Assembly (NCBI RefSeq): GCF_002160515.1
Contig: NZ_NFKS01000003.1
Span: 98,737-162,736, forward strand
Reading direction: 5' to 3'
Length of the DNA: 64,000 nt
DNA from: Anaeromassilibacillus sp. An172
Lineage (GTDB): Bacteria > Bacillota > Clostridia > Oscillospirales > Acutalibacteraceae
The notes beneath the pieces are model-generated. The model was not told the origin of the DNA. It saw only the letters and a list, made by a program, of their open reading frames with translations, and searched no databases. Shown here one piece after another: positions 26,565 to 35,563 of this stretch. The stretch's first letter is position 1. Every line of letters begins with the position of its first letter. The position numbers and the translations under genes are program-made.

Positions 26565-27296
26565 TTGAATATATTCGGTAAAAGCGATATAGGTCTGGTG
26601 CGTCAGACAAATCAGGATTCTTTTTCCGTGGGGAAAATCAACGATGATATTGTTTGGGCGGTAGTCTGCGACGGAATGGGCGGAGCCAGCGGGGGAAATG
26701 TTGCAAGCTCCGAAGCGGCAAAAGCTATTATTGAGCGGATCAAAACACTTGATATACCGGAGAATATTATCAGCAACGAGGAGCTATCCTTGTTTATGAC
26801 AGACGCTGTAAAACATGCAAACACAACAGTCTTTGAGATGGCTCAAAACAATGTTGAGTTAAGCGGTATGGGTACAACCTGTGAATTTGTATTTGTGATA
26901 AATCATAGGGTACATGTTGCCCATGTAGGTGACAGCCGCACATATCTTATAAGAAACAATCGTATAATTCAAATTACGGAGGATCACTCTTTTGTACAGG
27001 AGATGGTCAGACAGGGTCAGATAACTCAGGAAGAAGCAGAAAAGCATCCCAACAAAAACATCATTACCAGAGCGGTGGGCGTAGGCGCTGATGTAGATGT
27101 GGATTATATAGAAACTGAATTTGAACAGGGGGATAAAATACTTACCTGTACAGACGGTTTAAGCAATATGGTGTCTGCCGCTGAGATGCTCTCTATTATA
27201 ACTGAAAACGACGGAAAAACAGCCGTCGGAAAGCTTGTGGAGAGAGCAGTGTCAGAGGGCGGCTATGACAATATAACCGTAACCGCTATATACTAA
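26565..27296 (+). CDS. prpC: PP2C-type Ser/Thr phosphatase, 243 aa
   Basis: This is the phosphatase partner of the PASTA kinase next to it. Metal-binding motifs are VCDGMGGASGG, VAHVGDSRTYLI, TCTDGLSNMV and GGYDNITV. It begins at TTG 26565 with AGGAGGAG upstream, 1 bp after the rlmN stop. The pair prpC-prkC controls cell-wall and germination-linked signalling in Firmicutes by setting phosphorylation of shared targets. Confidence 0.95.
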   Translation: MNIFGKSDIGLVRQTNQDSFSVGKINDDIVWAVVCDGMGGASGGNVASSEAAKAIIERIKTLDIPENIISNEELSLFMTDAVKHANTTVFEMAQNNVELSGMGTTCEFVFVINHRVHVAHVGDSRTYLIRNNRIIQITEDHSFVQEMVRQGQITQEEAEKHPNKNIITRAVGVGADVDVDYIETEFEQGDKILTCTDGLSNMVSAAEMLSIITENDGKTAVGKLVERAVSEGGYDNITVTAIY

Positions 27297-27310
27297 AGGA
27301 GGAAACAACT

Positions 27311-29485
27311 TTGGATAAATACACAGGCAAAAGGCTTGACGGAAGATATGAAATCCGTGAGCTGATAGGTGTGGGTGGAATGGCATACGTTTACCGCTGC
27401 TATGACATCATTGACGACAGAGAAGTTTCAATAAAAATATTAAAGGACGAATATCTGCACAATGCGGATTTCAGCAGAAGATTCAAAAATGAATCAAAAG
27501 CGATAGCAATGCTTTCGCATCCCAATATTGTAAAGGTTTATGACGTAAGCTTCGGCGATGTTATCCAGTATATCGTAATGGAGTACATCGACGGCATAAC
27601 CCTTAAAGAGTACATTTCCCAGCAGGGAGTTGTGGATTGGAAAACCACAATACATCTTGTGTCACAGATTTTGAGCGCTTTGCAGCATGCCCACCAGCAC
27701 GGAGTAATTCACCGTGATATAAAGCCTCAGAATATTATGCTTACAGAGGACGGAACAATTAAAGTTACGGACTTTGGAATTGCAAGATTATCTGACAACA
27801 ACACACGTACAATGACTGACCAGGCAATAGGTTCTGTGCATTATATTGCACCGGAACAGGCAAGGGGAAGCGTCACAGACGGTCAGTCAGACATTTATTC
27901 AGTAGGCGTAATACTTTACGAAATGCTTACAGGAAAACTTCCTTTCGACGCCGAAAACGCCGTGTCTGTAGCTATAATGCAGATGCAGTCAACACCGAAA
28001 ATGCCGAGAGAAATAAACCCCAATATCCCAAAGGGACTTGAGGAAATCACCTTAAAGGCTATGCAGAAAAATACCGGTCTTCGTTATAAAAGCGCCGCAG
28101 AAATGCTTCAGGCTTTAAAGACCTTTGAGGAAAATCCTGACATAACCTTTGAATACAGATGTTTTGTGGATAATCAGCCCACAAGATATGTTGAAAAAAT
28201 TCCAAAAACACAGCCACAGCGTCCTCAGCCTAATCCTACAAATGCAGAAGAGGGCTACGGCGATGATTTTGACAATATGGATTTCGATAACAGAGGTCCT
28301 GAGGTTCAGAAGCGCCCGGCATCGACTGTAAAATCAGAAAATAAACCGCAGCGCCAGCCTGTTGCGACAGCTACAGCGGTTAAGGAACCAAAAAAGAACA
28401 CAGGCAAGTTTATTGCTGTGGGCGTATCCATAGGCGTCGGTGTAGTGGCAGTTATAATATTACTTTTTGTTTTCCTTGGAAACATGGGCTCAAACAGCCA
28501 GCCGGAAGTTGAAGTTCCAAACTTTGTAGGTCAGCAGCTTGTGGACGTTCAGAGCAACCCGGATTATTCCTTTAACTTCAAGATTGAAAAACAATATGAT
28601 GAGGATAAAGAGATGGGAGAAATCCTTGACCAGGACCCGAAAGCCGGTTCAATGAAAGTTAAGGCAGACGCTACAATTACTCTTTATGTAAACGGAAGCG
28701 ATACACCTATAACCGTTCCTTCAATAATCGGAGATACGGAAGATGTTGCAAAACAGAAGGTTATAGACGCTAACCTCTATCCTCAGGTTTATTATATCGA
28801 AGATGAAACCGGAGAGGCAGGAAAAGTAAAGAGCACATATCCGAATGTAGGAGAAGAAGTTGAAATAGGCTCTGTAGTAAATATCTATGTTGTAAGAGAA
28901 TCTACAGAAAACGATATTGAAGTTCCTAATGTTATAGGAATGACTTTGGAAGATGCTAAGAAAGAGCTTGATAAGAGAGGCTTGAAATATTCTGTTTCAA
29001 CAGATAAAAACAGTGATAAGCCTAAGGATGAAGTTATTGACCAGTCACCGCTTGCAGGAGGAATGGTAGAAAAGGATTATGTTGTTAATCTTACAGTAAG
29101 TGAGGGAATACCTCAGAGCAAGTCATATGTGTTCTATGTAGACCTTCCGGCAGCAGAAACAAATCCTGTTGATATCAGAGTTGTAGTTGATGGAATTGTT
29201 GACACTACAAATTCAAGAAGCAACGTAATTCCTGCATACAACAGCACATTTACAATTGAGCTTGAGGGAACAGGCACATCAAGCGTTGTTGTAGAGATTG
29301 ACGGCAAGAAGTACAGAGTTTACGAAGTAAATTTCGATGACCAGAGCGTGAGAAATACTGAGTCATATGATTATGTTCCTCAGCATACCGAACCTGCTGT
29401 AACGGATGAACCTACAACGGAACCTCCGACAACAGAACCGCCAACACAGGCAACAACAGAGCCAGGCGAGGAGCATGTCGAATAG
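27311..29485 (+). CDS. prkC: PASTA-domain Ser/Thr protein kinase, 724 aa
   Basis: This membrane kinase senses peptidoglycan or lipid II. Kinase motifs are GVGGMAYVY (glycine loop), HRDIKPQN (catalytic), DFGIARL and APEQARG. A Pro/Gln-rich juxtamembrane stretch leads to the membrane helix (about 370-394). Three PASTA repeats follow, starting VEVPNFVGQQ, ITVPSIIGDT and IEVPNVIGMT. After them come an extra beta domain and a Thr/Pro/Glu tail (TTEPPTTEPPTQ). It starts at TTG 27311 after AGGAGGAAAC. The tail resembles those on other surface proteins in the window. It lies directly after prpC. Confidence 0.96.
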   Translation: MDKYTGKRLDGRYEIRELIGVGGMAYVYRCYDIIDDREVSIKILKDEYLHNADFSRRFKNESKAIAMLSHPNIVKVYDVSFGDVIQYIVMEYIDGITLKEYISQQGVVDWKTTIHLVSQILSALQHAHQHGVIHRDIKPQNIMLTEDGTIKVTDFGIARLSDNNTRTMTDQAIGSVHYIAPEQARGSVTDGQSDIYSVGVILYEMLTGKLPFDAENAVSVAIMQMQSTPKMPREINPNIPKGLEEITLKAMQKNTGLRYKSAAEMLQALKTFEENPDITFEYRCFVDNQPTRYVEKIPKTQPQRPQPNPTNAEEGYGDDFDNMDFDNRGPEVQKRPASTVKSENKPQRQPVATATAVKEPKKNTGKFIAVGVSIGVGVVAVIILLFVFLGNMGSNSQPEVEVPNFVGQQLVDVQSNPDYSFNFKIEKQYDEDKEMGEILDQDPKAGSMKVKADATITLYVNGSDTPITVPSIIGDTEDVAKQKVIDANLYPQVYYIEDETGEAGKVKSTYPNVGEEVEIGSVVNIYVVRESTENDIEVPNVIGMTLEDAKKELDKRGLKYSVSTDKNSDKPKDEVIDQSPLAGGMVEKDYVVNLTVSEGIPQSKSYVFYVDLPAAETNPVDIRVVVDGIVDTTNSRSNVIPAYNSTFTIELEGTGTSSVVVEIDGKKYRVYEVNFDDQSVRNTESYDYVPQHTEPAVTDEPTTEPPTTEPPTQATTEPGEEHVE

Positions 29486-29526
29486 TCTGTAAGGCAGTAG
29501 TTTGTAAATTTTAATTTAATCAGGAT

Positions 29527-29557
29527 TCCGGCTGTAATAGATTTTACAGCCGGATTT
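29527..29557 (+). terminator. Terminator after prkC
   Basis: TCCGGCTGTAA/TTACAGCCGGA stem followed by TTTTAA. The T-run is short, so some read-through into rsgA is likely. Confidence 0.75.
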
Positions 29558-29580
29558 TAATAATGATTTAAGGAGAAAAT

Positions 29581-30471
29581 ATGGAGAATACCAGAAAAAC
29601 AGGAGTGCTGATTTCAGTTTTAGGCGGATTTTATTATGTTGAATCAGAAGATGAAATATACGAATGTAAGGCAAGGGGAGTTTTCAGAAAGAAAAATAAT
29701 TCCCCTCTTGTAGGTGATAAGGTGGAGTTTTCCCTGCAAAAGGAGGGTTACTGCGCCATAGAAAACATTCTTCCCAGAAAAAACAGCCTTATAAGACCGC
29801 CTGTAGCCAATATAGATACATTGGTTATTGTGAGCTCGGCGGTTGACCCAAAGCCCAATACTTTTATTATTGATAAAATGACAGCGGCGGCTGTGAATAA
29901 GGGAATTGAGCCGGTTGTGGTTATCACAAAAACAGATTTGGCTGACTGTGAGGAAATTTTAAATATATACAGAAGCTCGGGTATAAAAACTATAGCCTTT
30001 TCAAAATTTGAGGGCGATGAGAAAAAGGAGATTTCAAACCTGTTTCCGGGAAAAATTGTTGCCTTTACAGGAAACAGCGGCGTGGGAAAATCCACATTGC
30101 TCAATACAATTTTCCCGGAGCTTGGACTTGAAACAGGTGATATAAGCAAAAAGCTGGGACGTGGAAGACATACTACACGTTCTTCAAGGCTTTATAAGGT
30201 AAACGGAGGCTATGCCGTCGATACACCGGGATTTTCAACCGTTGACCTGGAACGCTATGAGATTATAAAAAAAGACGAACTGCAATACTGTTTTCCTGAG
30301 TTTAAAGAGTATCTGGGAAGCTGTAAGTTTGTGTCCTGCGCCCATGTGTGCGAAAAGGGATGCAGTATTATTGAGGCGGTAAACGATGGTAAAATTCAGA
30401 AATCCCGTCACGATAGCTATGTGGCTATGTACAACGAGGTTAAAGACATTAAGGAATGGGAGAGAAAATAA
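29581..30471 (+). CDS. rsgA: Ribosome small-subunit GTPase RsgA, 296 aa
   Basis: This circularly permuted GTPase assists late 30S assembly. The OB-fold N-terminus is followed by ITKTDL (G4), FTGNSGVGKSTLLN (G1) and DTPGFST (G3). The C-terminal zinc site is CKFVSCAHVCEKGC. The order G4-G1-G3 is the hallmark of the family. In many Firmicutes rpe follows; here rpe is absent and thiN comes directly. Confidence 0.95.
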   Translation: MENTRKTGVLISVLGGFYYVESEDEIYECKARGVFRKKNNSPLVGDKVEFSLQKEGYCAIENILPRKNSLIRPPVANIDTLVIVSSAVDPKPNTFIIDKMTAAAVNKGIEPVVVITKTDLADCEEILNIYRSSGIKTIAFSKFEGDEKKEISNLFPGKIVAFTGNSGVGKSTLLNTIFPELGLETGDISKKLGRGRHTTRSSRLYKVNGGYAVDTPGFSTVDLERYEIIKKDELQYCFPEFKEYLGSCKFVSCAHVCEKGCSIIEAVNDGKIQKSRHDSYVAMYNEVKDIKEWERK

Positions 30472-30474
30472 CTT

Positions 30475-31131
30475 ATGGAAAATCTACATAAGAAAGACCG
30501 ATGCATAATAGTCTGCGCTTCTCCCGACTGTGATAATTCTTATCTTGAAAAAGAAATAGATACCGAAAAAGATTTTATAATCTGTGCCGACGGCGGCATG
30601 AAGCATTTAAAAAATGCGGGATTAACTCCGGATGTATGGATAGGTGATTTTGACTCATGGCATGGCGAAGTAAAAAGCGATAAATCTCAAATTGTAAGGC
30701 TGAACCCGGAAAAGGACGATACCGACACAATTTCCTGTGTAAATAAAGCATATGAGCTGGGATTTAAGAAAATAGCTTTGCTTTGCGCCCTGGGCGGAAG
30801 AATAGACCACACATTTGCAAACCTTTCTGTTTTGCTGTACGGCTTAGAGCGTGATTTGGATGTTTCAATAATCACGCCTACAGAGGAAATAAAGGCTTTA
30901 AAAGAGGGCGAATATCTTATTGAAAATCAAAAAGGAAAAACCTTTTCCGTTTTTGCTTTTGGCTGTGATACTGCGGATGTGTCCTATGAGGGCGCAAAAT
31001 ACCCGTTAAATCACTATAGGATGAAAGCCGCTTACCCTATAGGAATATCAAATATTTTTACTGAAAATAAAGCTATAATAAAAATCCACAGCGGAACAGT
31101 ACTTTATGTTAGAAATAAATATGAAATCTAA
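30475..31131 (+). CDS. thiN: Thiamine pyrophosphokinase, 218 aa
   Basis: It makes thiamine diphosphate from thiamine and ATP. Motifs are CADGGMKHLK, WIGDFDSWHG and EKDDTDTISCVNKAYELG, with LGGRIDHTFANLSVL closing the active site. It starts 3 bp after rsgA. It is the last gene of the plus-strand cluster, followed by a bidirectional terminator. The product is the cofactor used by the 2-oxoacid oxidoreductase encoded further right. Confidence 0.93.
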   Translation: MENLHKKDRCIIVCASPDCDNSYLEKEIDTEKDFIICADGGMKHLKNAGLTPDVWIGDFDSWHGEVKSDKSQIVRLNPEKDDTDTISCVNKAYELGFKKIALLCALGGRIDHTFANLSVLLYGLERDLDVSIITPTEEIKALKEGEYLIENQKGKTFSVFAFGCDTADVSYEGAKYPLNHYRMKAAYPIGISNIFTENKAIIKIHSGTVLYVRNKYEI

Positions 31132-31135
31132 ATGT

Positions 31136-31176
31136 AAAAAAGCGTGACATCATGGCGTGTCACGCTTTTACTTTTA
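31136..31176. terminator. Bidirectional terminator between thiN and tmcAL
   Basis: AAAAAGCGTGACA/TGTCACGCTTTT stem with A- and T-runs on its two sides. It serves both convergent genes. Confidence 0.9.
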
Positions 31177-32346
31177 TCATATAACAATAAGTCCGTTTGT
31201 AAAGTCCCTGCCGGATTTTCCTTTTTCTTTTAATGCAAGCTCTCTGATATCGGTGGCAAGGATGTCCTTTTCCAAAACTCTTCTTGCCTCATGTTCAAGG
31301 GTTTTAATGGAGTCCGAGGGCTTTACAATTATTGGCAGAGTGGCTGTGTCCTTTGCCCTTGATAAAATTTTACGTCCTGTTTCGTTAAATCCCAAAACAC
31401 GGATGTATGGGAGCGGCGTTCTTTGAATTTCCTTAGTTACTCCCAAAAGGAGATGAACCATAATTCTTCGAAGCCTTGCCATTGTGTAGCGTTTGGTTTT
31501 TACCTTTTCGATTATCTCCTGAACGCTTGAGCAGGTTCCTGCGGCGGCAAGTATTCTGTGTTCCAGACCCTCGGAAACATCCGGAAGAGAAGCCAAAAAG
31601 CTTGGTGTGGTTATCTTTAAAATATATCTTATAACCGTATCAAACATATCAAAAAATACAGGGTTTTCCGCCATTTCCATTTCCGGTGTAAAACGTGAAT
31701 AATCCTCGGTGTCTTTGTTTTCAAAAACCATACTGCGGATTTTCGAGGCTGAGGCGATATTTCCTAAAATTTCAGGACTGTCGTGTTCAGCTCCTTTTCT
31801 TTTAAAGGCTATTGGAATTATGTCTGTGTGTTCCAAAGCCTTGCAGTACTCCACCCCTAAAATATTGTTTGGTGCGGCTAAAATTTTTCCGGTTTCCTCG
31901 CCGTAAAGCTCGTTAATTGATGTGGTCAAGGCTCTTGGATAGTAGTCACCCTTTTTCATGTGAAGTCTTACCTGTTCCTGAACCTGAGGGTCGGAGGTTG
32001 CCCTTGCGGCTCTTATTATGGCTTCAGTGTCACCGCATTCGCTTCCAAAACAGAGGTAATTAACACAGCCTAAAGCAGATGCCGCCATAACTCCGTTTTC
32101 CGAAAATATCTGAGCATTTGATACAGCGTAAGGAACAGGAAGTTCAATTACCAGGTCGCTTCCGTTTTCAAGGGCGGTTTTAGCTCTTGAAAATTTTGAA
32201 AGGAGAGCTACGTCGCCACGCTGGGTAAAGCTTCCGCTCATTATGGAAATAACTGCGTCGGCGTAATGTTCTTTTATTGCTGTGTTCAGATATTTGTGGC
32301 CGTTATGAAATGGGTTATATTCGCTGATTACTGCGGCTGTTTTCAA
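31177..32346 (-). CDS. tmcAL: tRNA(Met) cytidine acetate ligase TmcAL, 389 aa
   Basis: It acetylates C34 of elongator tRNA(Met) using acetate and ATP. The nucleotidyltransferase signature is SEYNPFHNGHKYL, with GSFTQRGDVALLSKFSRAK downstream. Full length for the YlbM/TmcAL family. It is divergent from ackA (acetate kinase), an apt neighbour for an acetate-using enzyme, though the pairing may be chance. Confidence 0.92.
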   Translation of the reverse strand: MKTAAVISEYNPFHNGHKYLNTAIKEHYADAVISIMSGSFTQRGDVALLSKFSRAKTALENGSDLVIELPVPYAVSNAQIFSENGVMAASALGCVNYLCFGSECGDTEAIIRAARATSDPQVQEQVRLHMKKGDYYPRALTTSINELYGEETGKILAAPNNILGVEYCKALEHTDIIPIAFKRKGAEHDSPEILGNIASASKIRSMVFENKDTEDYSRFTPEMEMAENPVFFDMFDTVIRYILKITTPSFLASLPDVSEGLEHRILAAAGTCSSVQEIIEKVKTKRYTMARLRRIMVHLLLGVTKEIQRTPLPYIRVLGFNETGRKILSRAKDTATLPIIVKPSDSIKTLEHEARRVLEKDILATDIRELALKEKGKSGRDFTNGLIVI

Positions 32347-32494
32347 AATTCATTACCTCGATTCGATTTATTTCTTCAAATTTACCTGCTGAATATAAAA
32401 AGGTCTTGAAAAATTAAACTTATTGTATTACAATTATATTGTATTTTTATTATATATGAATTTTTTTATAAGTTCAACAGAGGAGGAGATTGCA

Positions 32495-33709
32495 GTGAAA
32501 ATTCTTGTTATCAATGCAGGAAGTTCATCACTTAAATATCAGCTTATCGATATGGAAAACGAGCAGGTTATTGCTAAAGGTAACTGCGAAAGAATAGGCA
32601 TGGACGGTTCTTTCATCGGACATAAAACCTTCGACGGCAGAAGCCGTACAGATACAGTTCCAATGCCAGACCACAGATCTGCTTTTATGCAGGTTAAAAA
32701 GGCTTTGACAGACCCTGAGGTTGGCGTAATCACAGATTTGCACGAGGTTTCCGCAGTAGGTCACAGAATAGTTCAGGGCGGTGCTTTGTTCAGCAAATCA
32801 GTTCTTGTTGATGAAAAGGTTATTAAGGGTATTGAAAGTCTTATTCCTTTGGCACCTCTCCACAATAAGGGTCATGTTCAGGCTATCAGAGCTTGCCGTG
32901 ACGTTTTCGGACTTGACGTTCCTGAGGTTGTTGTTTTCGATACAGCTTTCCATTCAACAATGCCTCCAAAGGCATACATGTACGCTATCCCTTATGAGTA
33001 TTATGAGAAGTATCAGGTTAGAAGATACGGCTTCCACGGTACATCCCATAGATATGTAAGCGGAGAGATGGCAAAAATTCTCGGCAGAGATATTAAAGAA
33101 CTCAAGCTCATCACATGCCACATCGGCAACGGTTCTTCAATTACAGCTATTGACAAGGGCAAGGTTATAGATACATCGATGGGTCTTACACCTCTTGACG
33201 GATTTATGATGGGTTCACGTTCAGGTTCTCTTGACCCTTCTGTTGTAACTTTCATTGCAGAAAAAGAAAATCTCACTCCACAGGAAATGAACGAAATTCT
33301 CAATAAAAAGTCAGGTCTTTTGGGTATTTCAGGTGTTTCCAGCGATGACAGAGATGTTACATCTGCTGAAAAGAGCGGAAACAAGCATGCTCAGCTTGCT
33401 CATGAAATGCTCTATTATCAGATTGCAAAGACAATTGGCGGCTATTATGTAGCTCTCGGTGGCTGTGACGGTATCGTATTTACCGCAGGCCTCGGCGAGC
33501 ATCAGTCTCCATTGAGAGCTGCTGTCTGCAATTATCTCAAATGCCTCGGCGTTTCTCTTGACGCTGCTGCAAATGACAGCGCAAAGAGCGGAGAGAACGT
33601 TTGCATCACAGACATCACATCAAAGATTCCTGTATATATCATTCCTACTAACGAGGAGCTTGTTATCGCAAGAGATACAAGAGATATTGTTGAGGGTTTG
33701 AAGAAATAA
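32495..33709 (+). CDS. ackA: Acetate kinase, 404 aa
   Basis: It interconverts acetate plus ATP and acetyl phosphate, the ATP-yielding last step of acetate fermentation. Motifs are VINAGSSSLKYQL, HRIVQGG, VVFDTAFHSTMP, RYGFHGTSHRYV and GNGSSITAI. The start is GTG at 32495 after AGGAGGAGA; the open frame extends 24 codons upstream but that part has no ribosome site. Phosphotransacetylase is not in this window. It is followed by a strong terminator. Confidence 0.96.
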   Translation: MKILVINAGSSSLKYQLIDMENEQVIAKGNCERIGMDGSFIGHKTFDGRSRTDTVPMPDHRSAFMQVKKALTDPEVGVITDLHEVSAVGHRIVQGGALFSKSVLVDEKVIKGIESLIPLAPLHNKGHVQAIRACRDVFGLDVPEVVVFDTAFHSTMPPKAYMYAIPYEYYEKYQVRRYGFHGTSHRYVSGEMAKILGRDIKELKLITCHIGNGSSITAIDKGKVIDTSMGLTPLDGFMMGSRSGSLDPSVVTFIAEKENLTPQEMNEILNKKSGLLGISGVSSDDRDVTSAEKSGNKHAQLAHEMLYYQIAKTIGGYYVALGGCDGIVFTAGLGEHQSPLRAAVCNYLKCLGVSLDAAANDSAKSGENVCITDITSKIPVYIIPTNEELVIARDTRDIVEGLKK

Positions 33710-33736
33710 TATAAACTACAATAAATAATATTTACA

Positions 33737-33784
33737 TATCCCGTTTTATTTATCCCGTGATAGATAAAACGGGGTATTTTTTTT
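33737..33784 (+). terminator. Terminator after ackA
   Basis: TATCCCGTTTTAT.../...ATAAAACGGGGTA stem with eight Ts. It separates ackA from the recombinase module, which therefore needs its own promoter or read-through. Confidence 0.9.
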
Positions 33785-33823
33785 GGCTTACCTGCGTAAA
33801 ATGTCTTGAAAGGAGAGATACTT

Positions 33824-33964
33824 ATGAATCAAACAACAAAAAATAGGGAAGCCCAAGTGACAAATAAATATAAGTCAGAGGACGCAGTCCAGAGAAAAGA
33901 AAACCTGCTTTCAAAACTCAAGAAGATTTTGGAGCGTTCAAAAAAGAAAATATTTAAGGACTGA
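33824..33964 (+). CDS. Small basic helical protein, 46 aa, upstream of recombinase
   Basis: The ATG at 33824 is preceded by AAAGGAGAGA. The peptide begins MNQTTKNREAQVTNK and ends with a very basic amphipathic stretch, KLKKILERSKKKIFKD. It has no recognised domain. It sits 6 bp upstream of the recombinase start and is probably co-transcribed with it. Small basic proteins next to large serine recombinases can be recombination directionality factors, which switch the enzyme to excision. That role is inference from position, size and charge only. Confidence 0.6.
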   Translation: MNQTTKNREAQVTNKYKSEDAVQRKENLLSKLKKILERSKKKIFKD

Positions 33965-33970
33965 AAATAA

Positions 33971-35560
33971 ATGAGCGGCGAAAAAGCGGCCGTTTATGTA
34001 AGGCTTTCCGAAGAGGATAGAGATAAGGAAAAGAATTTTCAGGAGAGCAGAAGTATAATAAATCAAAAATCACTGCTTTTTACATATGCCGAAGAAAACG
34101 GATTTCAGGTTGTGGGAGTGTACAGTGACGAGGATTACGCAGGCTCCGACAGAAATCGCCCTATGTTTAAAAAGCTTATAAAAGACGCCTCTTTGGGAAA
34201 GTTCAGCGTTGTGCTTTGTAAAAGCCAATCGAGATTTACAAGGGAAATGGAGCTTGTGGAAAAATACATCCATGGGCTCTTTCCCCTGTGGGGCGTGAGA
34301 TTTATCGGCGTTGTGGACAGAGCGGATACCCTTGTGCCGGGAAATAAAAAAGCCAGACAGATTAACGGACTTGTCAACGAGTGGTATTTGGAGGATTTGT
34401 CCGAAAGCATAAAAAGCGTTTTAAATGATTTGAGAAGCAAGGGAAAGCATATAGGAGCTTTTGCCCCTTACGGCTATAAAAAAGATAAGGATAATAAAGG
34501 CCATCTTGTGCCGGACGAGCCGGCGGCAAGGGTGGTGAGAAAAATTTTTTCTATGTATGTTGAGGGTACAAGTAAAATAAATATAGCCAGATATTTAAAC
34601 GATAAAAATATTCCCACGCCTGCACTCTATAAAAGACAGCAAAACCTAAACTGGAAAAATTCAGAAGCCGAAAACGGTTTTTATTGGCGTTACTACACTG
34701 TGTCGTCAATTTTGGAAAATCAAGTTTACACAGGCACAATGGTGCAGGGAAAGAAAAAGAGTCTAAGTTATAAATCATCAAAAACAGTAAAAACAGACCC
34801 AAAGGACTGGTTTGTAGTGGAGAATACCCATGAGCCTCTTATTGACAAAGAAACATGGGAAAAAGCCGAGAACATGAGAAAATCAAGTGCAAATCCTGCA
34901 TACAAAACAAAAAACATGGATGTTTTTTCAGGAATAGTTTACTGCGGCTTCTGCGGAAAAAAGCTTAAAAAGTCGTATCACTGCCGTAACGGTATAAAAA
35001 AGGTTTACTACCGCTGTCCTATGAGATTGTTAGGAGAAAAATACTGTCACGGAACAAGCATATTGTCAGAAAAACTTAAAAAAACAGCGGTCAAGGAATT
35101 TATTGATATTTGTAATAGCCTTTTAGGAAAAGAATATACGGAACAGTTGGCAATCTCAGATAAAAGCTTTGAGCTTGAGCAAAAGGAAACCCTTGAAAAC
35201 AAACTTAAAAGCATAATTTCCAATGAAAAAAAGCTTAAAAATATTTTCGCAAAAGCCTATGTGGATAAATATACGTGTGTTATAAGCGATGAAGAGTATT
35301 TAGCAGTAACCGAAAAGCTGAAATCCGAAAAATCTGCTCTTGAGGAAGAAAAAAGCACCTTGAAAAATCAGATAAAAACACTTGATGAAAATATTGAAAA
35401 ACAAAAGGCTGAGGGAGGTCAAAACTCCTTTTTAAAAAAGCTTGAAACAAACCAAGAGTTTGCAGACGACATCTGCCGGGAATTTATAGAAAAAATTACC
35501 CTGTTGGGACATGAAGAAAATTCAAGAAAGGCGATAATAGAAATTATCTGGAATATTTAG
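33971..35560 (+). CDS. Large serine recombinase, 529 aa
   Basis: This is a site-specific recombinase that would integrate and excise an element at att sites. The catalytic domain starts AAVYVRLSEEDRDKE with the nucleophilic Ser in VRLSEED, and continues with DEDYAGSDRNRPMF and the active-site Arg segment CKSQSRFTREMELVE. The recombinase domain (about 165-290) has GAFAPYGYKK. A zinc ribbon follows with YCGFCGKKLKKSYHC...YYRCPM...YCHG, and then a long coiled coil (about 395-490). All domains are present and uninterrupted. Its stop lies 4 bp before the right att half-site (35564), the usual position for an integrase gene. Confidence 0.95.
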   Translation: MSGEKAAVYVRLSEEDRDKEKNFQESRSIINQKSLLFTYAEENGFQVVGVYSDEDYAGSDRNRPMFKKLIKDASLGKFSVVLCKSQSRFTREMELVEKYIHGLFPLWGVRFIGVVDRADTLVPGNKKARQINGLVNEWYLEDLSESIKSVLNDLRSKGKHIGAFAPYGYKKDKDNKGHLVPDEPAARVVRKIFSMYVEGTSKINIARYLNDKNIPTPALYKRQQNLNWKNSEAENGFYWRYYTVSSILENQVYTGTMVQGKKKSLSYKSSKTVKTDPKDWFVVENTHEPLIDKETWEKAENMRKSSANPAYKTKNMDVFSGIVYCGFCGKKLKKSYHCRNGIKKVYYRCPMRLLGEKYCHGTSILSEKLKKTAVKEFIDICNSLLGKEYTEQLAISDKSFELEQKETLENKLKSIISNEKKLKNIFAKAYVDKYTCVISDEEYLAVTEKLKSEKSALEEEKSTLKNQIKTLDENIEKQKAEGGQNSFLKKLETNQEFADDICREFIEKITLLGHEENSRKAIIEIIWNI

Positions 35561-35563
35561 GTG

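Noticed and set aside
32423..32494. N-terminal extension of acetate kinase
   Set aside because: It is hydrophobic and unlike the family, and a strong AGGAGGAG site fixes the start at GTG 32495.
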